Below, one piece after another: positions 1-4,907 of a stretch of DNA of 5,040 bases (position 1 is the first letter of the stretch; every line of letters starts with the position of its first letter). A program made the position numbers and the translations under genes. The DNA lies in NCBI GenBank assembly GCA_029821515.1, contig JALGTD010000134.1, forward strand, positions 1 through 5,040, given 5' to 3'. A model generated the notes under the pieces. It ran no database searches, was not told the DNA's origin, and saw nothing but the letters and a program-made list of their open reading frames with translations. The stretch is from Candidatus Zipacnadia bacterium. GTDB lineage: Bacteria; Armatimonadota; Zipacnadia; Zipacnadales; Zipacnadaceae.

Positions 1-1
1 C

Positions 2-982
2 AACCGGCAGATCAAATGGCCCGGTCACGGGGTCGCCCCCAACCGCTCCTTCCAGTTTGTGGAAGGGGAATATATGAAGGCAGAGGAGTACGACGAATTC
101 CTTCGTGATCCCTCTGACTGGACCGTCCGCAAGTACATGCCACGTATCTTTGGCGCCCTTCAGGGGTTGGGTATGTTGCCGCCTCTGACCTCGATGCTGG
201 CCGGCTATGTCGGGGCCGGGATCACGGGCATTTTGATGATCCCACCCGTCGCGGCAGCCTTTGCTGCTCTTTCCCAGGCTGCCCAGGTGTCGGCTCAATG
301 GAGCATGGCCTATGCCCAGTTCGAGCAAAAGATGAATGGCATGGGATACCCTGCCTACTCCGCGGCGGTGGCGCTAGCGCCGTACGACCTTATCTCGGAC
401 ATGCTGCGCGGGATGAGGGGTGCGATGGTGGATATGTATCGCTGTCCAGACAAGCTAGTGGCAGCAATGGAAAAGGTCCTGCCGGACCAAATCGGCGGGG
501 CCATCGGCCAGGCCAAGATGAGCGGAAACCCGCGTGTATTCATCCCCTTGCACCGTGGTGCGGATGGCTTTATGTCCAATGAGCAGTTCGAGACCTTTTA
601 CTGGCCTACGCTAAAGGCCCTCATCCTGGCGCTGATAGATGCGGATCTAACTCCCAGCCCCTTCTTTGAGGGTGGTTACGAACAGCGCCTCCAATATCTC
701 AAGGAATTACCTCCAGGCAAGGTGATGGGCCTGTTTGACCGGTCGGACCTGGTCAAAGTCAAAAAGGTATTGGGCGATACCATGTGCATCGTGGGTGGCA
801 TGCCGGTCTCGTTGCTGCAAAGCGGCACGCCGGAGCAGGTCCGGGACGAGACCAAAAAGATCATCGAGGCCGTGGGCCAGGATGGCGGTTTTATCATGTC
901 CAGCAACACTGTGCTCGACGAGGCGGACCCCGAATTGGTGCGGGTGTGGGTGGAAGCCACCAGGGAATACGGCGCACACTGA
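2..982 (+). CDS. URO-D/MtaA-superfamily methyltransferase, 5'-partial
   Basis: The frame is open from base 2 to the TGA at 980-982, giving 326 residues with no start visible. The GTG at 59 is internal, because the family-like sequence before it (PGHGVAPNRSFQFVEGEYM) continues upstream. The protein resembles the uroporphyrinogen decarboxylase superfamily branch that contains corrinoid methyltransferases such as MtaA and CmuA, not haem-pathway HemE. Recognisable parts are the EYDEFLRDPSDW segment (about nt 83-121), a glycine- and alanine-rich helical stretch, and the C-terminal barrel part with KVMGLFDRSD and CIVGGMPVSLLQSGTPEQV. Known family role: methyl transfer between a substrate or coenzyme and a cobalamin-bearing protein in the cytoplasm. 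The usual H-x-C zinc motif of MtaA-like enzymes is not seen; the expected place reads PFFEGGYEQR (about nt 659-688). Family members are usually about 340-400 residues, so a modest N-terminal part is missing. The RACo gene downstream supports a corrinoid role. Substrate is unknown. Confidence 0.85.
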   Translation, partial: NRQIKWPGHGVAPNRSFQFVEGEYMKAEEYDEFLRDPSDWTVRKYMPRIFGALQGLGMLPPLTSMLAGYVGAGITGILMIPPVAAAFAALSQAAQVSAQWSMAYAQFEQKMNGMGYPAYSAAVALAPYDLISDMLRGMRGAMVDMYRCPDKLVAAMEKVLPDQIGGAIGQAKMSGNPRVFIPLHRGADGFMSNEQFETFYWPTLKALILALIDADLTPSPFFEGGYEQRLQYLKELPPGKVMGLFDRSDLVKVKKVLGDTMCIVGGMPVSLLQSGTPEQVRDETKKIIEAVGQDGGFIMSSNTVLDEADPELVRVWVEATREYGAH

Positions 983-1115
983 TGCAGGCGATGAACAAGC
1001 GCTGACAGAGACGAACAACACCTGCCAAGAAACAGCTTTTGGAAAGACACAAAACCCGCCGCCAGGCTATTTCTTGCAGAATAAAGAACACGGCAAGGAT
1101 TTTGGGTGCTAGCAA

Positions 1116-1156
1116 GGGGCTTTGACGATCTCCTTCGGGAGGGCTGTCAAAGCTCC
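1116..1156 (+). terminator. UUCG-capped hairpin, possible weak terminator after the URO-D gene
   Basis: GGGGCTTTGAC (1116-1126) pairs with GTCAAAGCTCC (1146-1156) over 11 bp with one G-U pair. Inside, CTCC-TTCG-GGAG (1130-1141) forms a second stem closed by a stable UUCG tetraloop. It lies 133 bases past the URO-D stop and before the next promoter, where a terminator is expected. The sequence that follows, TTAATTCT, is only a poor U-tract, so rho-independent termination may be weak. It could instead protect the 3' end or be a processing site. Confidence 0.45.
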
Positions 1157-1206
1157 TTAATTCTGACGCGATTCCGTCCGAGTGCGCCCACTTGCGTAAA
1201 TTAAAT

Positions 1207-1235
1207 TTGTGATTCTTGGTTGCTCTCTGTATAAT
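1207..1235 (+). promoter_or_regulatory. Sigma-70-like promoter for the MFS-fragment/RACo unit
   Basis: A TTGTGA -35 (1207-1212) and a perfect TATAAT -10 (1230-1235) are separated by 17 bases. Transcription should begin near 1242, leaving a leader of about 30 bases before the ATG at 1272. The -35 is preceded by AT-rich sequence and overlaps a small palindrome, AAATTAAATTT (1198-1208), that could act as an UP-like element or a repressor site. No cobalamin riboswitch was recognised between here and the coding region. Confidence 0.7.
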
Positions 1236-1271
1236 ACTCAAGTGCGAATCTACTGAAAGAAAGAAGCTACG

Positions 1272-1559
1272 ATGGCGCGGTTGAAAAGCGGTTGGTCTGG
1301 CTGGAAGAGTCGTGCCGCGTTGCCACCCTCAATAACGACAAGGAACGCATCACCAACGATGCCCAGTATCGAGTTTGCCGGCCTCTCCCTGGCCATTGTG
1401 ATGGCAAGTTTGAACATTGGTGCACTCGCGGGACCACCGGCCCTTGGCGCTATCCTCAGCACTGGCAGTTGGACAGCAGGCAGCGTCTGTTTGGTGATTG
1501 TAACAGGTATTGGCACAATTATCGCGTGGTTCGTGTCCAGGAGGTTGAGAGCGAAATGA
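1272..1559 (+). CDS. Short ORF resembling the C-terminal two helices of an MFS transporter (fragment or coupled small membrane protein)
   Basis: The 95-residue product has two hydrophobic segments, about residues 36-61 (AGLSLAIVMASLNIGALAG through LGAIL) and 66-88 (GSWTAGSVCLVIVTGIGTII), then a basic tail VSRRLRAK. The G-L-x-L-A-I-V, N-x-G-x-x-x-G-P-P and G-S-W pattern matches the last two helices of major facilitator proteins, which normally have 12 helices and about 400 residues. The first 30 residues show no clear membrane or family signal. The ATG at 1272 has only a weak purine-rich stretch (GAAAGAAAG) as a ribosome site but sits about 30 bases after a strong promoter. The stop TGA (1557-1559) overlaps the RACo start as ATGA, which suggests translational coupling. 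It may be a transporter remnant kept as a leader ORF, or non-functional; transport by two helices alone is not expected. Confidence 0.5.
   Translation: MARLKSGWSGWKSRAALPPSITTRNASPTMPSIEFAGLSLAIVMASLNIGALAGPPALGAILSTGSWTAGSVCLVIVTGIGTIIAWFVSRRLRAK
1539..1545 (+). promoter_or_regulatory. Ribosome binding site fixing the RACo start
   Basis: AGGAGGT lies 10 bases before the ATG at 1556. It decides against the longer in-frame opening at 1292, whose extra 88 residues have no family resemblance and overlap the MFS-like ORF in another frame. Confidence 0.8.
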
Positions 1560-3370
1560 CAGTTCACATCGACTTTGAGCCGATAGGCCGCCGGGGCGAG
1601 TGCCCACCCGATCAATCACTGCTCGATTGCGCCCGCCAACTCGGCGTGGACCTGGTCAACTTTTGCGGTGGGGCCGGGACCTGCGGCTGCTGCAAAGTGC
1701 AGGTGATTGAGGGTGATGTCTCGGAACCGACGGCAACAGAACAGGAATTCTTGGCGCCTGAGGAACTAGCAGCCCGCTACCGGCTGGCATGTCGGGCCAT
1801 TCCCCTGGGTGATTGCAGGGTGCGCGTGCCGCCGGAATCGCTGACCGCCCCACAGCGAACTCAGGTCGAAGGATTGCAGGTCGCTGTGGAGCCGGATCCA
1901 CCAGTGCGCGCTTACTCAGTCCAGGTGCCTCCTCCATCTCCTGAAGGTGGAGACTTGCGCGCCGATGTCGAGCGGTTGGCAGAGGCGCTGGCGCAGCAAC
2001 ATCAAGTGGACGGCTGCATCGTAGACATCGAGGCCCTACGCAACATCTCTCCACAGTTGAGAGACGAGGGCTGGCGCGTCAGCGTCGCAGTACGGGGCAA
2101 GGAGATCGTGGACGTCAGGCCCCTGTCCCATCGCATACTCGGCTTGGCTGTAGACCTGGGAACGACCAAGATCGCTGGTTATCTGATGGACCTGGAGAGT
2201 GGTCGAACATTGGCATCCCAGGGCGTTATGAATCCTCAGATCACCTATGGCGAGGACCTCGTTGCCCGCATGGCTTTTGCCAAGAGAACCCCATCCAACG
2301 CGGCGCGCTTGCAAGAGCTAGTGACAGAGGCGATCAACCAGTTGGCCCTGGAACTGTGCGCCGAGGCAGACACCGAGTCGTCGCAGATCGTCGAGGCAGT
2401 GCTGGTAGCCAACACGGCTATGCACCACCTCTTGCTGAGGCTGCCGGTGGCCCAACTGGCCCGCGCGCCCTACGTACCAGCCGTCAAGTCGGCGCTGGAC
2501 CTCAAGGCGCGTGATGTGGGTCTGCGCATCGCGCCGGGGGGCTATTTGCATCTGCTGCCCAACATCGCCAGCTACGTCGGCGCGGACCACGTGGCAATGC
2601 TGTTGGCTATCGAGATTGCCCAGGCTGAGGGGATCGTGTTGGCTCTCGACATTGGAACCAACACCGAAATCTGTCTGGCCAACAACGGCAAGCTAACCAG
2701 CCTTTCGTGCGCTTCTGGCCCAGCCTTCGAGGGCGCGCACATCAAGCACGGTATGCGAGCGGCCAACGGCGCTATCGAACGCCTGCGGTTGGTGGGTGAT
2801 CGGATCGAATATCAAACCATCGGCGGCGCTCCGCCGGTGGGCCTATGCGGGTCCGGTATTCTGGATTGCCTGGCCCAACTCTACCAAGCCAGAGTGGTGG
2901 ATGACAAGGGCCGCATGGGCGAGCATCCCCGAGCTCGAGACAACGGCGGAGATCGCGAGTTTGTGCTGGTGAGTGAGGACGAGCGGGAAGCGGGACAGCC
3001 AGCCATTACCTTCACTCAGAAAGACGTGCGAGAGTTGCAGTTGGCCAAAGGCGCGATGCTCGCCGGCATTCAAGTGCTTTTGGAGGTAAACGGTCTCTCT
3101 GAGGAGGCGATTGATCGAGTGATTATTGCCGGGGCCTTTGGCACCTACATCGACGTCGCCAGTGCAATCGCCATCGGTATGCTACCGAGGCTGCCGCTAG
3201 ATCGCTTCCGGCAGGTGGGCAATGCCGCCGGGATAGGAGCCAAGCTGGCCCTTATCTCCCGCAGCAAGCGGGCAAAGGCCCAGGCAATTGCCCGCCGCGT
3301 CGGCTACGTCGAGTTGGCCGCCTTTCCACAATTCACCAAAACCTTTGCCAGGGCGATGTACCTGGGTTAA
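1556..3370 (+). CDS. RACo-type ATP-dependent reductive activator of corrinoid proteins (2Fe-2S + ASKHA/DUF4445)
   Basis: The 604-residue protein is full length for this family. Residues 1-95 form a plant-type ferredoxin domain with ligands Cys37, Cys43, Cys46 and Cys79 (C-x5-C-x2-C then RLAC); Cys45 is an additional cysteine inside the cluster loop. A linker follows (about 96-190, proline-rich at 112-130). The C-terminal actin-like (ASKHA) ATPase then shows a phosphate-1 motif GLAVDLGTTKIAGY (196-209), NTAMHHLLL (286-294), PNIASYVGAD (335-344), a second phosphate-type motif ALDIGTNTEICL (363-374), ASGPAFEG (386-393) and the adenosine motif VIIAGAFGTYID (522-533). Known role: using ATP hydrolysis, the protein passes a low-potential electron from its iron-sulfur cluster to a corrinoid protein inactivated as Co(II), restoring Co(I) for methyl transfer. 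It is cytosolic. It is translationally coupled to the MFS-like ORF through ATGA, and the URO-D methyltransferase upstream fits the pathway. The C-terminus FPQFTKTFARAMYLG looks natural, so the gene was not cut by the IS remnant six bases after its stop. Confidence 0.93.
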   Translation: MTVHIDFEPIGRRGECPPDQSLLDCARQLGVDLVNFCGGAGTCGCCKVQVIEGDVSEPTATEQEFLAPEELAARYRLACRAIPLGDCRVRVPPESLTAPQRTQVEGLQVAVEPDPPVRAYSVQVPPPSPEGGDLRADVERLAEALAQQHQVDGCIVDIEALRNISPQLRDEGWRVSVAVRGKEIVDVRPLSHRILGLAVDLGTTKIAGYLMDLESGRTLASQGVMNPQITYGEDLVARMAFAKRTPSNAARLQELVTEAINQLALELCAEADTESSQIVEAVLVANTAMHHLLLRLPVAQLARAPYVPAVKSALDLKARDVGLRIAPGGYLHLLPNIASYVGADHVAMLLAIEIAQAEGIVLALDIGTNTEICLANNGKLTSLSCASGPAFEGAHIKHGMRAANGAIERLRLVGDRIEYQTIGGAPPVGLCGSGILDCLAQLYQARVVDDKGRMGEHPRARDNGGDREFVLVSEDEREAGQPAITFTQKDVRELQLAKGAMLAGIQVLLEVNGLSEEAIDRVIIAGAFGTYIDVASAIAIGMLPRLPLDRFRQVGNAAGIGAKLALISRSKRAKAQAIARRVGYVELAAFPQFTKTFARAMYLG

Positions 3371-3375
3371 CCCAA

Positions 3376-3469
3376 GACCCTCCCCCGATTTTGTGGGCAG
3401 GGGGTAAGCTACACCCTGCTGCTGGTAGAGTTGCTCATAGGCTTCAGGGCTAGGATAGTCCAGCGACGA
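3376..3469 (-). mobile_element. Remnant of the 3' end of an IS3-family element (transposase C-terminus plus terminal repeat)
   Basis: Read on the minus strand, 3469-3407 encodes SSLDYPSPEAYEQLYQQQ followed by GVA. This resembles the C-terminus of IS3-family OrfB transposases, which commonly end near H-S-x-L-G-Y-x-S-P-x-x-Y-E. About 30 bases further on, plus-strand 3376-3399 (GACCCTCCCCC then GATTTTGTGGGCA) resembles the terminal repeats of many IS3 elements, which mix a C-run with a GATTTTGTGGACA-like core. No stop follows the transposase tail in frame before the end, and the terminal CA/TG dinucleotide is not preserved, so this is decayed. The rest of the transposase and the other end are absent. 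The inner edge abuts the truncated STAND regulator near 3461-3470; the outer edge is six bases from the RACo stop. The assignment rests on short motif resemblance only. Confidence 0.5.
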
Positions 3470-3755
3470 GATAAGCCAGGAAGCGGGCCGGGTCATTGTC
3501 CCCCTCGTCCAACGAGAGCCAGGCCACGAGCCGCCCCCTCGCCGACTCGCCGATTCGCTGATTCGCTGATTCGCCGACTCGCTGACTCGCCCACTCGCTC
3601 AACAGCGTCGTCTTGCCAAAGCCGGCCGGGGCAGAGATGAGCGTCAGTTTGCGCTGCAGCCCTGTGTTCAACTGTTCGATCAGGCGCGGACGCGAGACCA
3701 GATTGGGCCGAACAGGTGGGATATAGAGTTTGGTTTTCAGAAGGGGTGTGGTCAA
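3450..3755 (-). pseudogene. Truncated MalT-like STAND NTPase / LuxR-family regulator (N-terminus only)
   Basis: The 101-codon frame begins with TTG (3753-3755) and ends at TAG (3450-3452). The opening LLKTKLYIPPVRPNLVSRP is the signature start of MalT-like LuxR regulators. Residues 38-53 hold the P-loop, with Walker A APAGFGKTT at 42-50 (Lys48), and 76-98 match the next conserved block, VAWLSLDEGDNDPARF then LAYLVA. Intact members run to roughly 850-950 residues, with a STAND NTPase module, TPR-like sensor repeats and a C-terminal LuxR helix-turn-helix. Here everything after about residue 98 is missing and sequence resembling an IS3 transposase tail takes over. Residues 54-72 are encoded by an 8-bp tandem repeat that keeps the frame between Walker A and the following block. 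Translation signals remain good, so a short peptide may still be made, but without DNA-binding or sensor domains it cannot act as the parent regulator. Confidence 0.75.
3541..3596 (+). repeat. Seven tandem octamers, consensus GCYGAYTC, inside the STAND regulator fragment
   Basis: Seven contiguous 8-bp units are seen: GCCGACTC, GCCGATTC, GCTGATTC, GCTGATTC, GCCGACTC, GCTGACTC and GCCCACTC. A partial unit GCTC follows. On the coding (minus) strand they give residues 54-72, ending in QRIGESA. Relatives usually have a short, unrelated sequence here. The unit is not a multiple of three, so a change by one or two units would shift the frame; a change by three adds or removes eight residues. Confidence 0.9.
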
Positions 3756-3760
3756 TTTGC

Positions 3761-3767
3761 TCTCCTT
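3761..3767 (-). promoter_or_regulatory. Ribosome binding site supporting the TTG start of the STAND fragment
   Basis: On the minus strand AAGGAGA lies five bases before the TTG at 3755. No ATG or GTG is better placed, and the family opening LLKTKLY begins only a few codons later, so TTG is the likely start. Confidence 0.65.
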
Positions 3768-3832
3768 AATACCACTTTCTCAGGATGTTGTCCCATCCGA
3801 TGGGGCTGACGTGTTCCAGTAGCGACCGGTCA

Positions 3833-4381
3833 TCATCCCTGGCTGGGCCTCCTTCCCGCCACCAGCGCGAGCACCTCCAGTGTCAGCGTGCTGGCTGCCA
3901 ACCCAATGTAGAGCCAGATGCCCCAGAACCGGCCCGAGCGCAGCCCCGATTCGGACACGAGCGGCAGCAGGCTCAAGACGGCGGCCAGCCCCCACGCCAT
4001 CAGGTGGAATACTCGCAAGCGTCGCGAGTCTCTACCCCGGACCAGGAGCAGCGTGGTGAAAAAGGGCAGCACGAGCAGGAATAGGAGCATCATGAAGAGG
4101 AACACGCCGAGGAACTCGCGGGCCCTATCGGCAAGAACCGTCGCCCCCGTCACCAGCCCCGCGCTCATGCTGAGGAACGCGCCGGCCATAAAGGTAAGAA
4201 CCGTTGCCCCCGACACCAGCCTCACGCAGCGCCCGTTTTCTAGCAGGATGTTGGGGTCGCGGCACCACTCTGCCGGCGGCACACCATCTGCCGTGTAGGT
4301 CCAGGGGCCCATCATTGCCACCAGCAGCAACATCAGCACTGCCACTCGCCCAACATTCTTGTGCTCGTTAATCCACGACAT
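3833..4381 (-). CDS. Hypothetical multi-pass membrane protein, 182 aa
   Basis: I do not recognise a named family. The ATG (4379-4381) follows a strong ribosome site, AGGAGG (4388-4393), six bases upstream. Hydrophobic segments fall at about residues 11-26, 54-83, 89-114, 123-143 and 152-175, so four to five membrane spans are likely. A polar loop after the first segment (27-53) holds Cys40 and Cys52; if it faces outward they could form a disulfide. Charged stretches ADRARE (84-89) and RGRDSRRLR (115-123) separate the middle segments. A repeated motif, LVSGATVL (55-62) and LVTGATVL (76-83), comes from a near-exact 26-bp DNA duplication. A small helix-turn-helix-like remnant ends 39 bases before the start on the same strand and may once have been co-transcribed. 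Codon pattern and ribosome site favour a real gene; function is unknown. Confidence 0.75.
   Translation of the reverse strand: MSWINEHKNVGRVAVLMLLLVAMMGPWTYTADGVPPAEWCRDPNILLENGRCVRLVSGATVLTFMAGAFLSMSAGLVTGATVLADRAREFLGVFLFMMLLFLLVLPFFTTLLLVRGRDSRRLRVFHLMAWGLAAVLSLLPLVSESGLRSGRFWGIWLYIGLAASTLTLEVLALVAGRRPSQG
4133..4221 (+). repeat. Short direct repeat pair (26 bp, 24 identical) within the membrane-protein gene
   Basis: Bases 4133-4158 (AAGAACCGTCGCCCCCGT then CACCAGCC) recur at 4196-4221 with two substitutions, exactly 63 bases (21 codons) apart. On the coding strand both copies encode LV-[ST]-GATVL. Similarity stops outside this core, so it is a local duplication or strongly constrained motif, not a whole-helix tandem repeat. 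Confidence 0.8.
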
Positions 4382-4420
4382 GGCCTGCCTCCTACATACC
4401 AGCTTTCCCTCACATCCTAT

Positions 4421-4560
4421 TCACCTTCTCTTACGTCTCAATCCGCCCAACTTGTACACCAGCGCGTCCATCTGCCGGTCGGTGGCCTCGAGCGTTCGGC
4501 AAGCTCACGCCAGGTTTGACGCTGGTAGAGCAGCAACACCTTCTCCTGACGACCCTGCAT
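4421..4560 (-). pseudogene. Small helix-turn-helix-like ORF, apparently frameshifted
   Basis: From the ATG at 4558-4560 the frame reads MQGRQEKVLLLYQRQTWREL then AER before running into unrelated sequence and a stop. Moving one frame at about 4493 continues naturally as LEATDRQMDALVYKLGGLRR then KRR to a TGA at 4421-4423. Joined, TWRELAER-LEATDRQMDALVYKLG looks like the helix-turn-helix core of small SANT/Myb-like or sigma-region-4-like DNA-binding proteins, with a basic tail. One missing base explains the break. No convincing ribosome site precedes the ATG; the frame also stays open upstream through a GTG at 4576-4578, so the true start is uncertain. The gene would end 39 bases before the membrane-protein start on the same strand. 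Family identity is a guess from pattern only. Confidence 0.42.
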
Positions 4561-4773
4561 CTTGCTGAATTCTAGCACAATCGCAGCATAAAGGGAAGGG
4601 GCTGCGGGTACAGTTCAAAAGTCTAGGGAAAAGAAAGACCAGCATCTTACAAATTGCGAAAACGGGGCATTTGAGCACTAAAAAGGCCGTTCGGGTGGCT
4701 CTGTGGCAGGTCTACGGCGCAGTTGCTCAAAGTCCCCCAGAGTTTTGAATTATACCCAGGGGCTGCTCAGCAC
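4561..4773. other. Gene-free stretch between divergent units
   Basis: No supported gene lies here. It should contain the minus-strand promoter for the membrane-protein unit, but no convincing -35/-10 pair was found; a TAAGAT-like -10 near 4645-4652 on the minus strand has no good partner. The main structure is the inverted repeat at 4664-4737, listed separately. The stretch lies immediately upstream of the csp promoter. Confidence 0.6.
4664..4737. repeat. Long imperfect inverted repeat upstream of the csp promoter
   Basis: GGGGCATTTGAGCA (4664-4677) pairs with TGCTCAAAGTCCCC (4724-4737): 12 of 14 positions, with one 2x2 internal loop, around a 46-base centre. Weaker matches (AAAAC, AATT) continue outward on both arms with a gap. 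The centre shows only short possible stems. No U-run follows on either strand, so it is not an ordinary terminator. It may be a small inverted-repeat element, a structured RNA or a protein-binding region. Confidence 0.5.
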
Positions 4774-4802
4774 TTGACTGTTTCGCACAAGTGTGGTAAA
4801 AT
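4774..4802 (+). promoter_or_regulatory. Strong sigma-70-like promoter upstream of csp
   Basis: A TTGACT -35 (4774-4779), a 17-base spacer and a TAAAAT -10 (4797-4802) with an extended TGG just before it (4794-4796). Transcription should start near 4809. That predicts a leader of about 120 bases before the csp ATG, interrupted by the intrinsic terminator at 4841-4884. Confidence 0.75.
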
Positions 4803-4808
4803 ATCATT

Positions 4809-4884
4809 TGTAGGACGAAGTAGGTTTTGGCTGTAATATCAAAGACTGCCCGGGCTTGCGGAGACTGGGCAGTTTTTTTGTTTT
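4809..4884 (+). ncRNA. Possible terminated leader RNA / small RNA of about 75 nt
   Basis: A strong promoter and a strong intrinsic terminator are separated by only about 35 bases, with no sensible ORF between them. A short transcript of roughly 70-76 bases should therefore accumulate, either as the attenuated csp leader or as an independent small RNA. No match to a named RNA family was recognised. The exact 5' end is inferred from the -10 box. Confidence 0.45.
4841..4884 (+). terminator. Intrinsic terminator in the csp leader
   Basis: ACTGCCC (4845-4851) pairs perfectly with GGGCAGT (4867-4873). The helix can extend outward through AAAG against the first U residues. The 15-base loop is followed directly by T7-G-T4 (4873-4884). 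It stands between the promoter at 4774-4802 and the csp start at 4932, an unusual place unless termination is conditional. Confidence 0.85.
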
Positions 4885-4907
4885 GCCCGCGCTGCTTCGC
4901 CTAAAAT
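4878..4907 (+). promoter_or_regulatory. Possible second csp promoter overlapping the terminator U-tract
   Basis: TTGTTT (4878-4883), 18 bases, then TAAAAT (4902-4907) would start transcription near 4914, just before the ribosome site TAAGGAG (4917-4923). The -10 is good and the -35 poor. If real, it would let csp be expressed independently of the upstream terminator. Confidence 0.3.

Noticed and set aside
59..61. GTG at 59 as the start of the URO-D gene
   Set aside because: The same frame is open to the window edge and its upstream residues look like part of the family; the GTG has no ribosome site.
983..1271. Cobalamin riboswitch ahead of the corrinoid-related genes
   Set aside because: No B12-box-like sequence or matching multi-stem layout was seen; the promoter-to-ATG leader is only about 30 bases.
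1292..1555. N-terminal extension of RACo from an upstream in-frame start at 1292
   Set aside because: The extra 88 residues show no domain, overlap the hydrophobic MFS-like frame, and lack a ribosome site, whereas AGGAGGT sits 10 bases before the ATG at 1556 and the ferredoxin domain begins there.
3378..3405. C-run/G-run hairpin after RACo as an intrinsic terminator
   Set aside because: CCCCC and GGGGG could pair, but no U-tract follows and the sequence is better explained as an IS-like end.
3197..3496. Long minus-strand frame spanning the RACo 3' end
   Set aside because: Only its first part (3407-3469) has transposase-like sequence; the rest is antisense to RACo without family signal.
3541..3596. 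CRISPR array
   Set aside because: The units are contiguous octamers with no spacers and lie inside a coding frame.
3792..3804. CCCAT-CCG-ATGGG hairpin between the membrane protein and the STAND fragment
   Set aside because: Only five base pairs and no U-run on either strand; too weak to call a terminator or operator.
3785..4298. Plus-strand frames opposite the membrane-protein gene
   Set aside because: They are low-complexity shadows rich in Arg, Pro and Ser, with no ribosome site; the minus frame has strong hydrophobic periodicity and AGGAGG.
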